Shown: positions 33,799 through 46,790, counted from the stretch's first letter. The stretch is DNA of 64,000 bases from Lycium barbarum (GCF_019175385.1 NC_083344.1:8185725-8249724); one strand, 5' to 3'. Translations and numbers: made by a program. Notes: generated from the letters alone by a model not told the origin.

Positions 33799-36392
33799 TG
33801 TAATGACCCGTTTGGCCGTTATAGTCTTTCCAGCACTTTTTCCCCTTTCCGAGCTTGGTTAGCTCACTTTTGATCCGAGGGGACCGTTGACACACTTCCT
33901 GAGGTGTTTAGATTTTATTCAGGCGACTTTTTGTGAAATTTGGGCTTAAAGCGAAAACAAGTTGACACAAAGTTGTCTTTTGGGTAAACAGACCTTTTTC
34001 AGAAATACATCGATTCCGAGAGGTCCGGATGGTCTTTTAGAACTTGTATGTATATCTGGTTCAGTTCCCAATGCACTCAGATGCATTTTGAGACTTGGGT
34101 TGGGAAGTTGGAATTATGGTATCGAGGGTTGACTCGGTCAACGAGACCTCCGTTGAGAATTTCGAGGCCACGAGTGCGTTCGTAGCGTGTTTTTACGTGT
34201 GTCTGTGTATGTGCTTCGTGAGAAGATGGCCTCTGGTATTAGTCGGGATTTCGATTGAGATTTAGATAATTTTTGGGGATTTTTGGTATTGGTGTCCGCC
34301 AGGGCGATGCCAGTATCGTCCCAGCGGCACCGCCATGGCGGTGGGATTGCCGTTGGGGCAGACAAGTTCTATTGTGGCCTAACCGTCCCGACGGTCTATG
34401 TGGACGTCAGGGCGGTGCTGTCGTGGTGTTCCCAATGCCGCTGTATCGGTATCGGGCCTGTTATATTCTTTAAGTGTGTATTAAAAGGCCTTAGTCTATC
34501 ATTTATTACTACTCCAAAAATTGAGCTCTTGGGAACCATTCTAGTGGATTATTGGAGAAGATTTTTGGTGGTAAGTCCTTTTAATCTCTTTTCTATTCCA
34601 TTGTTCTTAATCATCTTAAATCCCTTTTCCTTATTAGTTCATTAGTAATGGGAGACTAAAGTTGGTTTAATGGATATTTTATCTAGGCTTCTAAATCAAG
34701 GTTTGTTGGTTAGGTTTATGTTAGATTATGTTGTATCTAAGGTTGTTAATTAAATAACTTCTATTATTAGTGTTGAGTTCTTGAATTTAACAGTTAGGGC
34801 TTATACCCAAAATTGAGGGTTTTGCTTGGATTTCTAAATTGGATGAATCCTTGAGTTAATTTAGCAATTAGTTGATGAGTTTTGATCACCTAGTGCTTAA
34901 TTGGATAATTTACCCCCGAATTTCCCATTTTGCCCTTGTGGGCCCCGTTTTCCTAAATTCTAGGGTTGATTTTGACCCAATTTGAATGATGGAAATACAG
35001 GTATCGATCTTCATGATTTCTAATCTAGATTTTGAATATGCTTAGACTTTCTTGATTTTGAGGCTTAGCGGAAAGGAAAGGCTAAGGAGTGATTGTTGGT
35101 GTTATTGTTGTTCGGCCATCCAGGTAGGTTATGGCTTACCTAATGGTGCGACTTCATTTCAGTGAAGGATATAGTAAGATGATATTGTCTGAGAAAGCAT
35201 GTAAACCTTCGGTATGAAGTTGGGTTGGATATTGTCTTAGGTTGGGCCCTGTTGTGTGATTGGGGCTAGCCACCTTGTTATGTTATGACTTGATTATTCT
35301 ATTGTTATTGGCCTGATGCCACCTGGTGATTGTAGATAGTGGAGACTATTGTTATATCTTGATCATGATATTGTAGTATCATGCTTGTTGACATTTGATA
35401 CGAGGATAGTGTTCTATATGACTTGTGTAGTCTTTCATGATATTGTTGGCGTACCCATGCTTGGTACTTGTGATATTTATCTGATTATTGATGTTGACTC
35501 ATACATTGCACACATTTTCATTTTTCATGATATACTGATACATTGATGATACTTGAGGAAACGCTGTGATGAGCTGGGCTCAATTTGGATGAGAGTGACG
35601 TGAGAATCCGATATCCGATGGTTGTCCCGGAATTGTGGATTAAGTGGTAGCAGTTACCGAGGTTTGTGCTGAAACCGTGAGGTATATGGACTTCGTCGGT
35701 CCCCCCTGGGTTGTGCTACCGAGACGTCGATGTTTCCGTTTGGAATATCTATGTACGCAACATTACATTGCATTTGCATTCATACATTTTTGCATTGCAT
35801 TGCATTATGGCTTATATTGTGATGATCTGGTGATTTAATTGTGTTGTTTGATTTCGGATTGGATATATAGTGAGACTTTTCACACTTGGATTTAGATGCT
35901 TAAACCTAGGTGATGACGTGTACTTGGTTCTGACTTGTGCTTGACTTGTACTTGTTGGTTTATCTGCTTATCTTTCTTTATTGTCCGAATTATGTTACCC
36001 AGGTTGGATCTGCTTCCATCTCCCGTGGCTGATAGTCGCCATCAGTACAGCTTAGAGTTTACAGGGTGTGGATGAGACGTTCGCTGCCTTGAAGGCTCCT
36101 CTTATCTATGTCTTACTTTCCATTCTGAGAGATATTCAGACTTGATATATTATTATATTTTCAGACTTGTATATTTCTAGCTAGAGGCTCTTGTATGGAT
36201 TAGGCCAGATTCTAGGTTGTATTTTCTTATTTCCGCACTTGTTCTATATTATTATCCCCAGACTTACGGAATTTATTCTCTTCCGCATATTTAGTTGTTT
36301 ACTTACGTTTTTACTATCGTTGGGTTGAGGGTTCGCTTATCGAGATGAAAAAGGTATGTGTCTTCACGACTTAGCTAAATTGGGTCATAATA
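33799..36392 (+). mobile_element. 5' LTR of a Tekay/Del-type chromovirus
   Basis: Starts TGTAATGACCCGTTTGGCC and ends TTGGGTCATAATA (canonical GGGTCGTGACA, mutated), immediately followed by a primer binding site and gag. 2,594 bp. A GC-rich palindrome cluster lies near 34290-34430. Confidence 0.82.
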
Positions 36393-36395
36393 AGT

Positions 36396-36407
36396 TGGTA
36401 TCAGAGC
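36396..36407 (+). other. Primer binding site of the chromovirus
   Basis: TGGTATCAGAGC, complementary to initiator tRNA-Met, 3 bp after the LTR end and about 200 bp before the gag ATG. Confidence 0.9.
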
Positions 36408-36605
36408 CCTAGGTTACCCGATCTATAATACAAGAGCGTGTCTAGTAGAGTCTCGTGGATCGGTACGATGGGCTCAGTATTTATCTGCGAGAGGTTATAG
36501 GACATTTAGAAAATATCACTTTCTTTTATTCTTTCGTGCTACTTTATTCTAATTGGTATCTGGAACAATCAAATTGGTATCTGACTCTTATCTCTTCTCT
36601 CACAG

Positions 36606-38100
36606 ATGGTGAAGACTCGAGCTAGAGCCTGTTTGGATGGGCTTATTTTAAGCAGCTTATAAGCTAAAAAAAAAATAAGTTGGGGTAGTCCAACTTATTC
36701 TTTTTGGCTTATAGCTGTTTTCAGCTTATAAGCTGCTTTAGATAAGCTAAGTCAAATGGACCCAATTATTTTTTTTGAGCTTATTTTAAGCACAAAATAA
36801 CTTTAAGCTGGCCAGCCAAACACTCAAAAAAGCTGAAAACAGCTTATAAGCAGCTTATAAGCCAATCCAAACGGGCTCCTACTATAGCCAAAGGTCAGGT
36901 GCTAGAACCCGCAGCTACGGCTGGCACCAGAGGGCGAGCGACGGCCAAAAGGAGCGGTATAGCTAGAGGCCGCGAGGTTTCCCCAGCCAGGGGTAGGGCT
37001 CATCCAGTAGGACAGTGGCGTGAGAGATCTCCATTTCTAGAGCCTGAAGATTATTAGATTCGAGACCAGGCCGCCGAGGATGATGTGGCCTTAGCACAGA
37101 CACAGCTCGAGATTACTTTTGATCAAACTATGCATGATATTATGGCACGGGTTTTACTCCATCTAGAAGCCTAATAGGCTGCCACTGGTGTTACTACTCT
37201 TAGCGGTTCACAGACCAGAGTTGGGGCGCAGACCCCCTGAGCAGAGACCTACTCTGGTAGCACACCCCGCTGCAGCTATGGCTCCCTGTATTGATGCAAT
37301 GCCAGCCCCAGGTGATGATCTTAGGCCCGTGCAGGGCGCTGTTATAATCGTGACTGATCAGGATTTTGTTGGGAGGTTTAGGACAACAAACAGGTTCGTC
37401 TATAGAGGCCTATGTGATTCGTTATCTGTATCTGTCCCATTATTCTACTCCCTTGATCCCTACTGATCCTGACATGATTAGGCGTTTTGTTAGTGGGTTA
37501 GTCGGTACTCTTCAGATTCCTTGCCTTCAGATGGAGGCTATGGGGGCTTCCTTCTAGTCGATCGTCGAGTATGCTTCTTTGGTTGAGGCAGCTAAGGCCC
37601 ATGCATTTGGAGGTAGTGGTGAGAAGAGGCAGCGTCAGATTGAAAGTTATGGTGGTTCTAGTTCGAGGGGCGCCGGTCAGTCTTCTAGGCCGTATCAGCC
37701 ATATTCAGGCTACCCTTTGCATTCAGCTTTGCAGGCTTCCTCCAGTGAGCCACCCAGGCAGAGAGCTCCTGAGAGTTCATTTTCTTGACCGGTAGACAGG
37801 GTTGTTTCATCCGGGTCCTCAGCTTCAGTTTATCAGCCTCCGACCTCTCTGACCTATTTTTCATGTGGAGAGATTGGGCATGTTTCTAGGAGATGTTCCC
37901 AACCCAGGTGGTATTATCAGCCACTGAGGACTCTGACATCATCTGGTGGTCATGGTAGTGCTTTTCAGAGGGGCGGTGCTCAGTCAGGCCGCGCATTTTC
38001 TCAAGGTTTAAGAGATAGATCCGAGGCAGTTAGAGGTGGGTCCCAGAGTACGAAGAGGGTCTCAGACTAGATGTGAGGGGCCCATTGTTACTCTTTTTCG
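36606..38100 (+). pseudogene. Chromovirus gag, MITE-interrupted and decayed
   Basis: Starts MVKTRA at 36606, the usual Tekay/Del Gag start. A MITE (36625-36878) interrupts codon 6-7; without it and one CTA copy the frame reads on (MVKTRATIAKGQ, then GRATAKRSGIARGRG). In-frame stops appear near 37055 (EPEDY*) and 37170. Most of the Gag core is missing between about 37170 and 37490. The C-terminal part resumes (AHAFGGSGEKRQRQIES). Its zinc knuckle near 37860 reads YFSCGEIGHVSRRC; the first Cys of CX2CX4HX4C is replaced by Tyr. Several independent lesions make it non-functional. Confidence 0.82.
36625..36878. mobile_element. Tourist/PIF-like MITE in gag
   Basis: 254 bp with inverted ends GAGCCTGTTTGGATGGGCTT and, read inward from the right, GAGCCCGTTTGGATTGGCTT. 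It is flanked by CTA (36622-36624, 36879-36881), a 3 bp duplication. Internal TTATAAGC repeats are typical of this common Solanaceae MITE. Confidence 0.8.
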
Positions 38101-40634
38101 GGTAGGCTCGAAGCAGAAGCCTTAGATGTTGTTATTTCAGGTACCATTTCTGTCCGTCATAGAGCAGCATCTGTGTTATTTAATCATGGATCCACTTATT
38201 CGTATGTATCTGCATATCATGCTGTTGATTGGGATTTGCCTTGTGATAGCATAGATATACTTGTTTATATGTCTACTCTAGTTGGAGATTCTGTTGTCGT
38301 GGATCGAGTTTATCAGTCATGTTTTGTTACACCCCGTAATTTCAGAGAAACACTTATTAAATTTGAACGTAAGTATGTCGAGCTATGGCAAATTAAAACA
38401 ACTTTGGATTATGAGGAATGAAGCATTATTAAATATATTATATGAGTAAAGGATGAATTATGATCTCGTAAGTCATAACCGGAAAGGACAACCATGGAAC
38501 TAAAGGACATTACTATTATCAAGCATGATTAATTATAAATATCATGTATGGAGAGCTTCGGAAGGTTCCAGGACCAAGCAAATAGAAGAAAATAAGTTTG
38601 TCAAAAATTTGAAAATTGGTAGAATTTTGGACAGAATTTTGGGTCACCTTTGGAGGGGTATATCTTCTAGTATATTAGGAGTTTTAAGGTGTTTCAAAAG
38701 CCTAAATGAAGTTCGTCAAGTCTAGTTTCCAAAGCAATAAACCGCTCGTCGATACGTCATCGGAGAAGAGAATTATGGACGTTACAAGTTAGGATGACAG
38801 AGCAAAAATGCGTGCTACAGTAACAGAGTTGCTACAATAGCCGCGCTGCTACAGTACTACTGCAGTACCCGAATTGACTTTGGAACCTTATAAAAGGGGT
38901 TTTACTTCTCATTTTTCATCCAAACACCTCTCAAAATATCCCAAACTTTCTAGAACAATCCCTCAACTTCCGTCCATAGAATTTTAGTGAAATTAAGTGA
39001 AATCTCCGAATATAGGTCTGAACAGCGTATAGTTGTGATTATAAAATCATATAGCGATGGGTTTTGGCTCAAGTTCAAGGTGGAAAATGAAGATATTGCA
39101 ATATTAATGGGAGTAAGGTATGAGTCTCTTCTTATTGATGTTAGTTTCGGTGTATTTACGAATATAAAGTTGTTAAATAGTTGTATAACGAGTTGGTTAG
39201 TTATGGAACATGATGGTGTTGGAAATGATGTTGTTGTTGTTGTTGGTTGATGGATTGTGATTTCGGGCTAGGCATATAAACAGAGGAGATGCTGCCCGAC
39301 TTTTGACAAATTTTAAAAGGATTTTAATTAAAGGCTTGAGATAAGTGTATGATGGTGCGCCTAACAATAGTATGAATGGTCTTATATGTCGATTAAGAGA
39401 CTACGAACGATCATAACTAGATTGCAAGATAGGAGGTAGGTTGGAAAGTCAAAATGTAAGCTTCCAGGTATGTTAAGGCTAAACCTTTCTTTCTTAAGGC
39501 GGGATTCCTTTGTTGTAGACCTATATATGACATCTACAATAAACTTGTTTCTAAAAGTACCAAAGCTTACAGTTCCCGTTGTTCTTGTGATATCCTTGAG
39601 CTTGTTTCATGGCTATTGATGTTATTCATTAATGTTGATCTCATCTTATGACTTTGTTCCTTCAAGGTGAGACGTGTTCATGATGACGGTTCCATAATAA
39701 TAATCCAATGAGTTTAGGAACAGGTTCTTAAGAAATGTTTTATATGACATGAATAGAATGCTAGCAGATGACCTCTAATGAGGTACTTAATATTCGAAGA
39801 GAGGTTCATGTTGTATCTTAGGATTTGGTTATAGTCTAGTCAAGTGGGAAGAAGTACTAATGGCCTGAGGTGTGCTTATAAGTCTTATATGATTATGTAG
39901 ACCCTACGGGCTAAGTGATGACCACGGAAAGTGTATAGAGATTACTTGTAGAAGTTTAGTTATGATGTTGATTATAATTACCACTGGTCTACGACTAGTT
40001 GGGCAGATGTTACCACCGTGCTACAGCCGGTTGGGCAGTTACCACTGATCAATAGGGCAGATACGCTCTACCGTCGGGCGATAGTCAGACAGGCAATTAT
40101 TACCACCAAGCTACGGCCGGTCGGGCAGTTACCACTCTTCAGTTGGGCAGTTAGCACTAGTACAGTAAGTATGTTAGAGATACAGTATTGTCCATAGACG
40201 CAGTTAAAGTTATGAGAGTATTAAGAGACATGCGTACTAGATTCTCATCGGTAAGTCAGAAGTGCCAGGTTGATTCTTATCCTCTTTCTTTGCAGCATAT
40301 GTTGATTATATTACATTTTCACCTTACATACTCGGTACATTATTCGTACTGACGTCTTTTCTTATGGATGTTGCGTTCATGCCCACAGATGTAGATAGAC
40401 GGGACGAGGATCATCCGCAGTATGTTGCCTCTAGGTACCAGTCTTGATTGGTGGGCTCCATTCCTGGAGCATTGCTGAGTCTGGGTTCGTATATGTATTT
40501 TTATGTGTTACGGGTATGTCGGGGGCCCTTTCCCGATTTGTATACTTCAGTCAGGTTCCTAGAGGCTTTGCAGACAGTGTCTTGTATACCGCTTAGTTAT
40601 GTCTTGCCAGTCGTTATATCGGATTCGTGGGCCC

Positions 40635-40668
<34 letters not shown>

Positions 40669-41533
40669 ATTATGTTTGTATTTAGCCCCTTGATCTTATT
40701 TTGCCGTTTGAGACATAGAGAATGCGAGTTATAAGTTGGTTCGCTCGATTTCTGTAAGATGCCGGGTGCCAGTCACGCCTTACCAAGGGTGGGCTGTGAC
40801 ATGTTTGGTTACTTTTATGGGGTATGATACTTGGGTAGATTTGATGATCCTTGGTATGGTGGACTTTGATATTATCTTTGGTATGACCTCGCTTTCTTCT
40901 TACTATGCGATCTTAGACTGTCATGCCAAGATAGTCACCTTAGCCATGCCGGGCATCCCTAAACTTGAGTGGAAGGTTACTCCTGGCCCCGCTCCGAAAA
41001 AGATCATTTCCTTTCTTCAGGTGAAGAAGTTAGTCAACAAGGGGTGTTTAGCTTATCTAACTCATGTGCGTGACACGATGGTTGCATCTCCACCCCTTGA
41101 GTCCATTCCTATTGTGAGCGAGTTCGCGGAGGTATTCCCATTTGATCTGCTGGATATTCCCCCTGATCGCGACATTGACTTCTGTATTGATTTGGATTCG
41201 GGTACTCGCCCTATTTCTATTCTGCTATATCAGATGGTACCTGCCGAGTTAAGAGAGCTCAAGGAGCAGTTACAGGATTTATTGAGCAAGGGGTTCATTA
41301 GACCGAGTGTCTCCCTTTAGGGTGCTCCTGTGTTATTTGTGAAGAAGAAAAATAGAACCATGAGGATGTACATTAACTATTGCCAGCTGAACAAGGTTAC
41401 TATGAAGAAAAAGCTCAAGCTTCTTTTGACTTCAGCCCCGATCTTAGCCTTACCTGTGGAGGGTAAGGATTTCGCGATTTATTGTAATGCATCCCGTATG
41501 GGTTTGGGTGCTGTGTTGGTGCAAGAGGCTGAG
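38101..41533 (+). pseudogene. Chromovirus pol remnant (protease, RT start, RNase H)
   Basis: Protease begins SVRHRAASVLFNHGSTYSYV. The catalytic Asp of the family's D-x-GSTYSYV motif is Asn here (38182-38184), so it is catalytically dead. The protease is split by a solo LTR (38325-40801), resuming as LVTFMGYDTWVDLMILGMVD and DFDIIFGMTSL. It then passes through the linker (ILDCHAKIVTLAMPG) into the RT N-terminus (ELKEQLQDLLSKGFIRPSVS). A TAG at 41318 follows. After [18 protein letters not shown] and QLNKVT, the sequence jumps to the RNase H-like region ([20 protein letters not shown]) at about 41430. The RT catalytic core is therefore deleted. It ends at VLVQEAE*. Confidence 0.85.
38325..40801 (+). 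mobile_element. Solo LTR inserted in chromovirus protease
   Basis: Begins TGTTACACCCCGTAATTTC and ends GGGTGGGCTGTGACA, with a perfect TGTTT duplication (38320-38324, 40802-40806). Removing 2,477 bp plus one TGTTT restores the protease frame YQSCLVTFMGYD. It contains a degenerate repeat with GGTTGGGCAGTTACCAC units (about 39975-40160) and (TA)n at 40638-40664. Same family as the solo LTR at 12350. Confidence 0.92.
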
Positions 41534-41788
41534 TGATTGTTGTAAATTATTTTTCTCTTGGTTAATTTAGCAAATGTGTCATGATTGTTGCAATAATATG
41601 TAAATTAATTCCTAAATGATTTATAATATTACAGAAATTATTTTACCAAATAAAAATGGTAAAATCTTATCTAAACAATTTTATAAAAATCATTTTGACT
41701 TCTAAAAAATACATATTTCACTATGTTTGATATCCAAGGACTCTGGGTAATTAAAATAAATTACGAGAGGTTAAAAATTAGGTGTCAA
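41534..41788 (-). mobile_element. TAT-like LTR fragment
   Basis: The inverse of 41777-41788 is TGTTGACACCTA..., the start of the LTR family seen at 16077. The fragment extends AT-rich toward 41534 and is truncated at that end. Confidence 0.5.
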
Positions 41789-42175
41789 CATATCCCACTT
41801 GAGGTGTAGAGTCTTACAGGTTGATAGCTTGATTCGAGAGTTTTCGGAAGATGCACAGTTCTTATCTTGAAGACCCCCATTATCTTCATCACTAGATGGA
41901 AATTGAGTTTTATTTATCTACTTTGAATATTGTACCTTTGAATCTTATTCGCTCTTGTACTAGTCTAGACAAGGTTTTGGGAAGGTTGTCATGTATAAGC
42001 TACTTTTGTAATTTTTCCTCACATTTATAAAAAGAATTAATTTCACTTTTGGTTATGTTATGACTTAATATTGAATGAATCTTGTTTTATTATTGGAAAT
42101 GAGTTATTATTTGAGGGTTTGCCTACTGAGGTGGGAGTCGTAGGTGCCCGCATGATCCTAAAATGGGTCGTGACA
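41789..42175 (+). mobile_element. 3' end fragment of a chromovirus LTR
   Basis: Ends AAAATGGGTCGTGACA at 42175 and contains CTTGTACTAGTCTAGAC and GGTGCCCGC, matching the inverse of the start of the solo LTR at 23991. Its 5' part is missing. Confidence 0.6.
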
Positions 42176-42415
42176 AACTTATCTTATGAGGAGGAGACTA
42201 TGGCCATTTTAGATAAAAATGGTTCGTAAGTTGAGGTCTAAAGAGATTGCGTCAGTGAAGGTTCAGTGGAAGAATCGTCTAGTTAAGGAGGCTACTTGGG
42301 AGACCAAGTCCGATATGCATAATAAGTATCCCCAGCTTTTCACCAGTCAGGTACCTTTCCTCTTGTTTCTTTCCTTGTCCGTTCGAGGACGAACGGTTGT
42401 TTAATTGGTATCTGA
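42176..42415 (+). pseudogene. Chromovirus integrase C-terminus with chromodomain
   Basis: Reads NLSYEEETMAILDK, then, after a frame change near 42217, VRKLRSKEIASVKVQWKNRL and VKEATWETKSDM. This is the end of a Tekay/Del integrase with its chromodomain-like tail (the VQWKN...EATWE core). A purine-rich stretch and CGTTCGAGGACGAACGG follow before the LTR. The rest of integrase is absent, replaced by the LTR fragments to the left. Confidence 0.8.
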
Positions 42416-44574
42416 AGTAACAACCCGTTAGGGCGTTATATACGTTTTGACCATTTTACCCCTGATGATCCGTTTCCGAGACTAGGAGCGAGTCTAGTGA
42501 AAACTTAAGGAGTTAGAATCTTTAAGTGAAGGAATTTGACCAATAGTTGACTTTTGGGTAAATGGATAATTTTTTGATTTTCGTCAATTTCGTGGGGTCC
42601 GGAGGGTCGATTATTACTTGGCAGGGTGGATGGTTCAGTTTCTGAGATGCTTGATTATATTTTGGGCACTTGTTTGAAAACTTGTTTTATTCCATTTGGC
42701 GGTTGACTTAATAAATTAGACCTCCATTGGGAATTTCGAGGCCATGGGTGAGTTCGTAGCGCATTTTTACCTATGTGTACATATCTGGTTTGTGTATGTG
42801 GGGCATTGGATTGATGTCGGGGTTTTGGGAAAACTTGGTGAAAAACAAGAAGTTTCTGGTTTTGGTGTGACCGCCGAAGCGGGCGTGGTGCCGCTACAGC
42901 GGGACCGCCACCGCGGTAAGTTGGTCTTGGGAAGTTTGCCATAACGAGTAGTGGGTCGTCATAGCGGGACCGCTATGGAGAGGTCTAGGCCGCTATGGTA
43001 AGTTGTGACTTTTGATGAGCTCCACCACAGCAGGGTGTCTGACCGCTGTAGCTGGACCACTGGAGCGGAAACACCGACCGCTGCAGCGATCGTCGGGAAA
43101 CAGTAACACATTTTTATATTGCTAAGTATGAGTCATTAGCCATAAACTCCCCTAAACAGTTCCTAGAGCAATAGAGGCGATTTATTTCATTACTTTGGTG
43201 GAAGCATACTTGAGGGTAAATCTTAACCATTACTTTGTTCACTTTCATTCCTTCATTAAGTTCTTATGCCAGTTCTACGTTCTCTAATGGTGTAAGAAAA
43301 TCCTAGAACCCTAGAACCAGTAAACCCTTGTTTAAATTGTGGATTATTGATTATATTACTGTTCATATTATCTACAAGTGTAGGTTGTCACCTTTTAGGA
43401 TGGAATTGCTTAAGTATTTGGGATTATATGTTGAGACTTAGGGTTTCACCCGAATTGGGGGTTTTGCCTAAATTCTGATTTGAAGAGTTTAAAATAATTA
43501 GAAACCTATAAATTGTTTGGACTGAGGGTAGGATAAATTCACCCTTAGATTCTGATTTCGCCCTTTTGGATGGTTAGGGGCATTTTGGGTGTTATTTCTC
43601 AAATGTTGTTTCTTATTTGATTAGATGGTCTGTTGCTTACTTAGCATTATATTACTAGACTTTGAACATTCCAAGGCGTTACGCAAGGGGAAAGCTCACG
43701 AGAAGTAGCTTGCGTTCGTTCCAGTTCTGTATTGAGGTAGGTTATTATTTGCTTGAGTTAGACTTTGATTAGTAACTTGTATATGTAGTAGAATTGACGG
43801 GAGCAAGCATGATTAGGATTTCGGGCATGAAGTCTGGTTGGATACTACTTAGGTTGGTATGACTTCTGATTATGTGGGCTTGTCGCCGTTGCTTTATGTA
43901 TTGAACATGAGGTGTATTTGTTGTGAATTGTAAGGAAGGGTTAATATATAGTCTTCTTGATATTTGAGATAGCTTGTATGTTCATGCTATGGTTGATTGC
44001 ATTGCATTGGACTTAACTCATTCTTGTGGTGCATTATGGACTGGTTGATGATTGACTCTTGATATTGTTGTATTGTTGTGTTGTTGTGCCTATCTGCCGA
44101 TTTTGTTGGTTTTACAAATGTATGCATGATACTAATCTTAGTCGGCCTATGATATCTACTGATACATAGTGTTTGTACTGATACTACCTTGCTGCACCCT
44201 TTTTGAGTGCAGATTGCGTGCTAGAGACTTCTTCTAGACCTCACATTTAGCCTGAGGCCATTTCCCGTTCAGATCAGAGGGTGAGCTCCTATCCAAGCTA
44301 TGCCGCCTGAAGATCTTTCCTTATTGATGTCTATTTCATTTCTAGACACTTATGCTATTTCAGACAGTTTTTTATTCTTAGATACGGATCTTTAGGGTTG
44401 TAATAGCTTAGATTTTCGCACTTTTATCTTATTATGGCATGTATAGACAGTTTATGGTTATTTTCATTGTTGATGGTTTATAATTGATTTAATGAATGAG
44501 AAATTGGTTAAGGCGATGGTTCACCCAGCAGGGGCGTTAGTGTGGGTGCCATCATGACGGGTTGGGTCGTGACA
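42416..44574 (+). mobile_element. 3' LTR of a Tekay/Del-type chromovirus
   Basis: Starts AGTAACAACCCGTTAGGGCG (canonical TGTAACGACCCG, mutated), just after the integrase tail, and ends GGGTTGGGTCGTGACA. It appears to lack ~330 bp present in its relatives, joining GCTATGGTTGA to TTGCATTGCATTGG near 43995. A GC-rich palindrome cluster lies at 42870-43095. Confidence 0.78.
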
Positions 44575-44691
44575 GAAGGAGTCACAAATGAGACTATCTA
44601 TCTTCATACCTTGTTAGGGACTGCAACTACTAATACTATCAAGCTTAAGGGGTTTTATGGTAGGCAGGACTTGACAATATTACTTTCATCA
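44575..44691 (+). pseudogene. Small Ty3/gypsy protease fragment
   Basis: Reads GVTNETIYLHTLLGTATTNT then IKLKGFYGRQDLTILL, resembling the start of the retropepsin domain (HAL-G...TI-L-G.....L-ILID) and stopping just where the catalytic D-S-G would be. It is pinned between two LTRs. Confidence 0.45.
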
Positions 44692-46255
44692 TTTCACGAC
44701 CCAACCCGCCATGACTGGCACCCATCTAAATCCTAGTGGGTGAACCAACACACGAGACACCTGTCCATTCTATCAGGTTTTATATTAACCAAGCTAAACA
44801 ATTATTACTCATTTAACAAACAAAGAACAAGGTAAATCGTGCCATACATGCTGAAATAAGTGCGGAAGTTCTAACTATTACAATCCCCAAAATTTGAAAG
44901 TCATCGTACAGGACTCTAAGCTGAAAACATGTCTAAGAATCTGAAGTCTAACAATTTAGTAATCCATAATGTCCAGAGTACGAAAAGACGTCATAGCAAG
45001 AAGATCTTCGGGCAGCCTGGCATGGGAAGAAGCTCACCCTAAAATCTGTCAATGATTATCCTCCACGCTAAATGTCAGGAAGATCAACGGTCTCCGTATA
45101 AAAATCTGCACTCAAAGAATGCAGCAAGGTAGTATCAGTACAAACACTATGTACCGGTAGATATCATAGTCCGACTATGATTAGTATCAGGCATATTTCG
45201 TAAAATCAATAGAATAAAATAAGCCAGTCAATTTTCATGAATATCAATAAATCATAGCAAGTCAGCCAAGAACAATCACAATCAAATCACCAAGATGTCA
45301 AGCATCACAATCACATAAGTCACAACGGAAATAAGTTTACCACAATAACCACACTCACTGTATATACATGTTGGCTGATATCTTAGCTCAATATTCATGA
45401 CCTGCAGGGGACCCATGGGGTTCATGTACCACTCGTTCTAGAATACCCCTCGGACCTGAACACAAACCTCTGCCCCGGAACGAACCTCGGTCACGAGACA
45501 TATCAAAGTACCTCTCATTTTCGGAACGATCCTTGGACTGCGAGCCTAGAATCTAGGTCATATGAGTCCCTTTTCATACCTCTTGCAGAACAGTGTTTCT
45601 TACCTTTCCAATACTAAGAATCAACCCATCATTTCATGTCACAATATCCTTGAGAAGATTATATTAGCTTCTCATCACAACACATCCACTGTAGATTTAA
45701 TCGCACAGGAATAATGGCACGAAGCCTACACAATCAATCAATCACATTCACATAGGAATTAAACCACACAATACAATGCATGAAAACTAGACATGCTTCC
45801 TCCTAACGAGATTACCAAATATACAATCAACTAACCAAAGTCTAATTTAATTAAACCGTAACCTACCTCAAAGTAGAGATGGAACACGCAGGTTACTCTG
45901 CTACAACCTTTCCTTTTTTCAAGGCCTCAATACGTTCACGGTCTAAAAATAGAAGGCTCAATGAGTCACATTGCTCAATTTACAAACACTAAAGCAAGAA
46001 TACCCTTCCTTTCCCCATTCTAAGGGTGGATGATTTTTTAAGTGATAAACAACCTATCAAGGCCCCTAGTATTCATTTACAATCAAATTATACAACATTT
46101 TATCAAACATTCCCATTACAAACAGTTTTCTATGGCAAAGACACCATTTTTATAGAACCCTAGGTCTCAAATCACTTAGTTTGCTATTCTAAATGTTCAA
46201 TTTATGACAAATAGCAACTAATCAATCCATTTACATGATAAATAAGCAATAATAA

Positions 46256-46790
46256 CACTACTAGAAATTTGGTCTATGGTAACGGTTCTGTTACCGTTGC
46301 AGTAGGTTGTTTTTCCGTTGCTATAGTGCTACTGCAACGGTTTTGGTGACTGTTACAACAGCTTGCGTTACAATAGGTCTATTGTGACGGTTCGTAAAAC
46401 CGTTGCAATAGATTATCCTATCGCAACGGTTTGCTCTTCAAGATCATTGCAACAGTTATGTGTCTACGGGAACAGATATGAGTTGCAATATAGATTTTTG
46501 CATCGGTTATTCAACGCTATTGCAACGCTTATTTCTGACTATTCAACTACTGCTTCTTCCTATTGCAACGGCTGTTATAGAGCTAATGCAACGGTTATTT
46601 AATATTGCAACGATTATTTTTAGGACTATTGCAACAATTATTATAATTCTACTGCAACGGGTATTGTAGGTCTACCGCAACATATATTATGGGGCTACCG
46701 TGATAGTTATTGCGGTGCTACTGCAATGAGTATTATGGTGCTACTGCAACAGATATTATGGTGCTACTGCAACAGATATTATTAGACCAC
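46256..46790. repeat. CACTA left terminal and subterminal repeat region
   Basis: About 15-20 direct and inverted variants of CTATTGCAACGGTT/ACCGTTGCAATAG packed in 500 bp. Such subterminal motifs are the binding sites for the element's second protein in En/Spm. Confidence 0.85.

Noticed and set aside
34138..34645. Overlapping open frames on both strands
   Set aside because: Created by the GC-rich palindrome cluster of an LTR.
40638..40664. (TA)n stretch as a regulatory TATA box
   Set aside because: A simple microsatellite inside a solo LTR, one of several AT arrays in the window.
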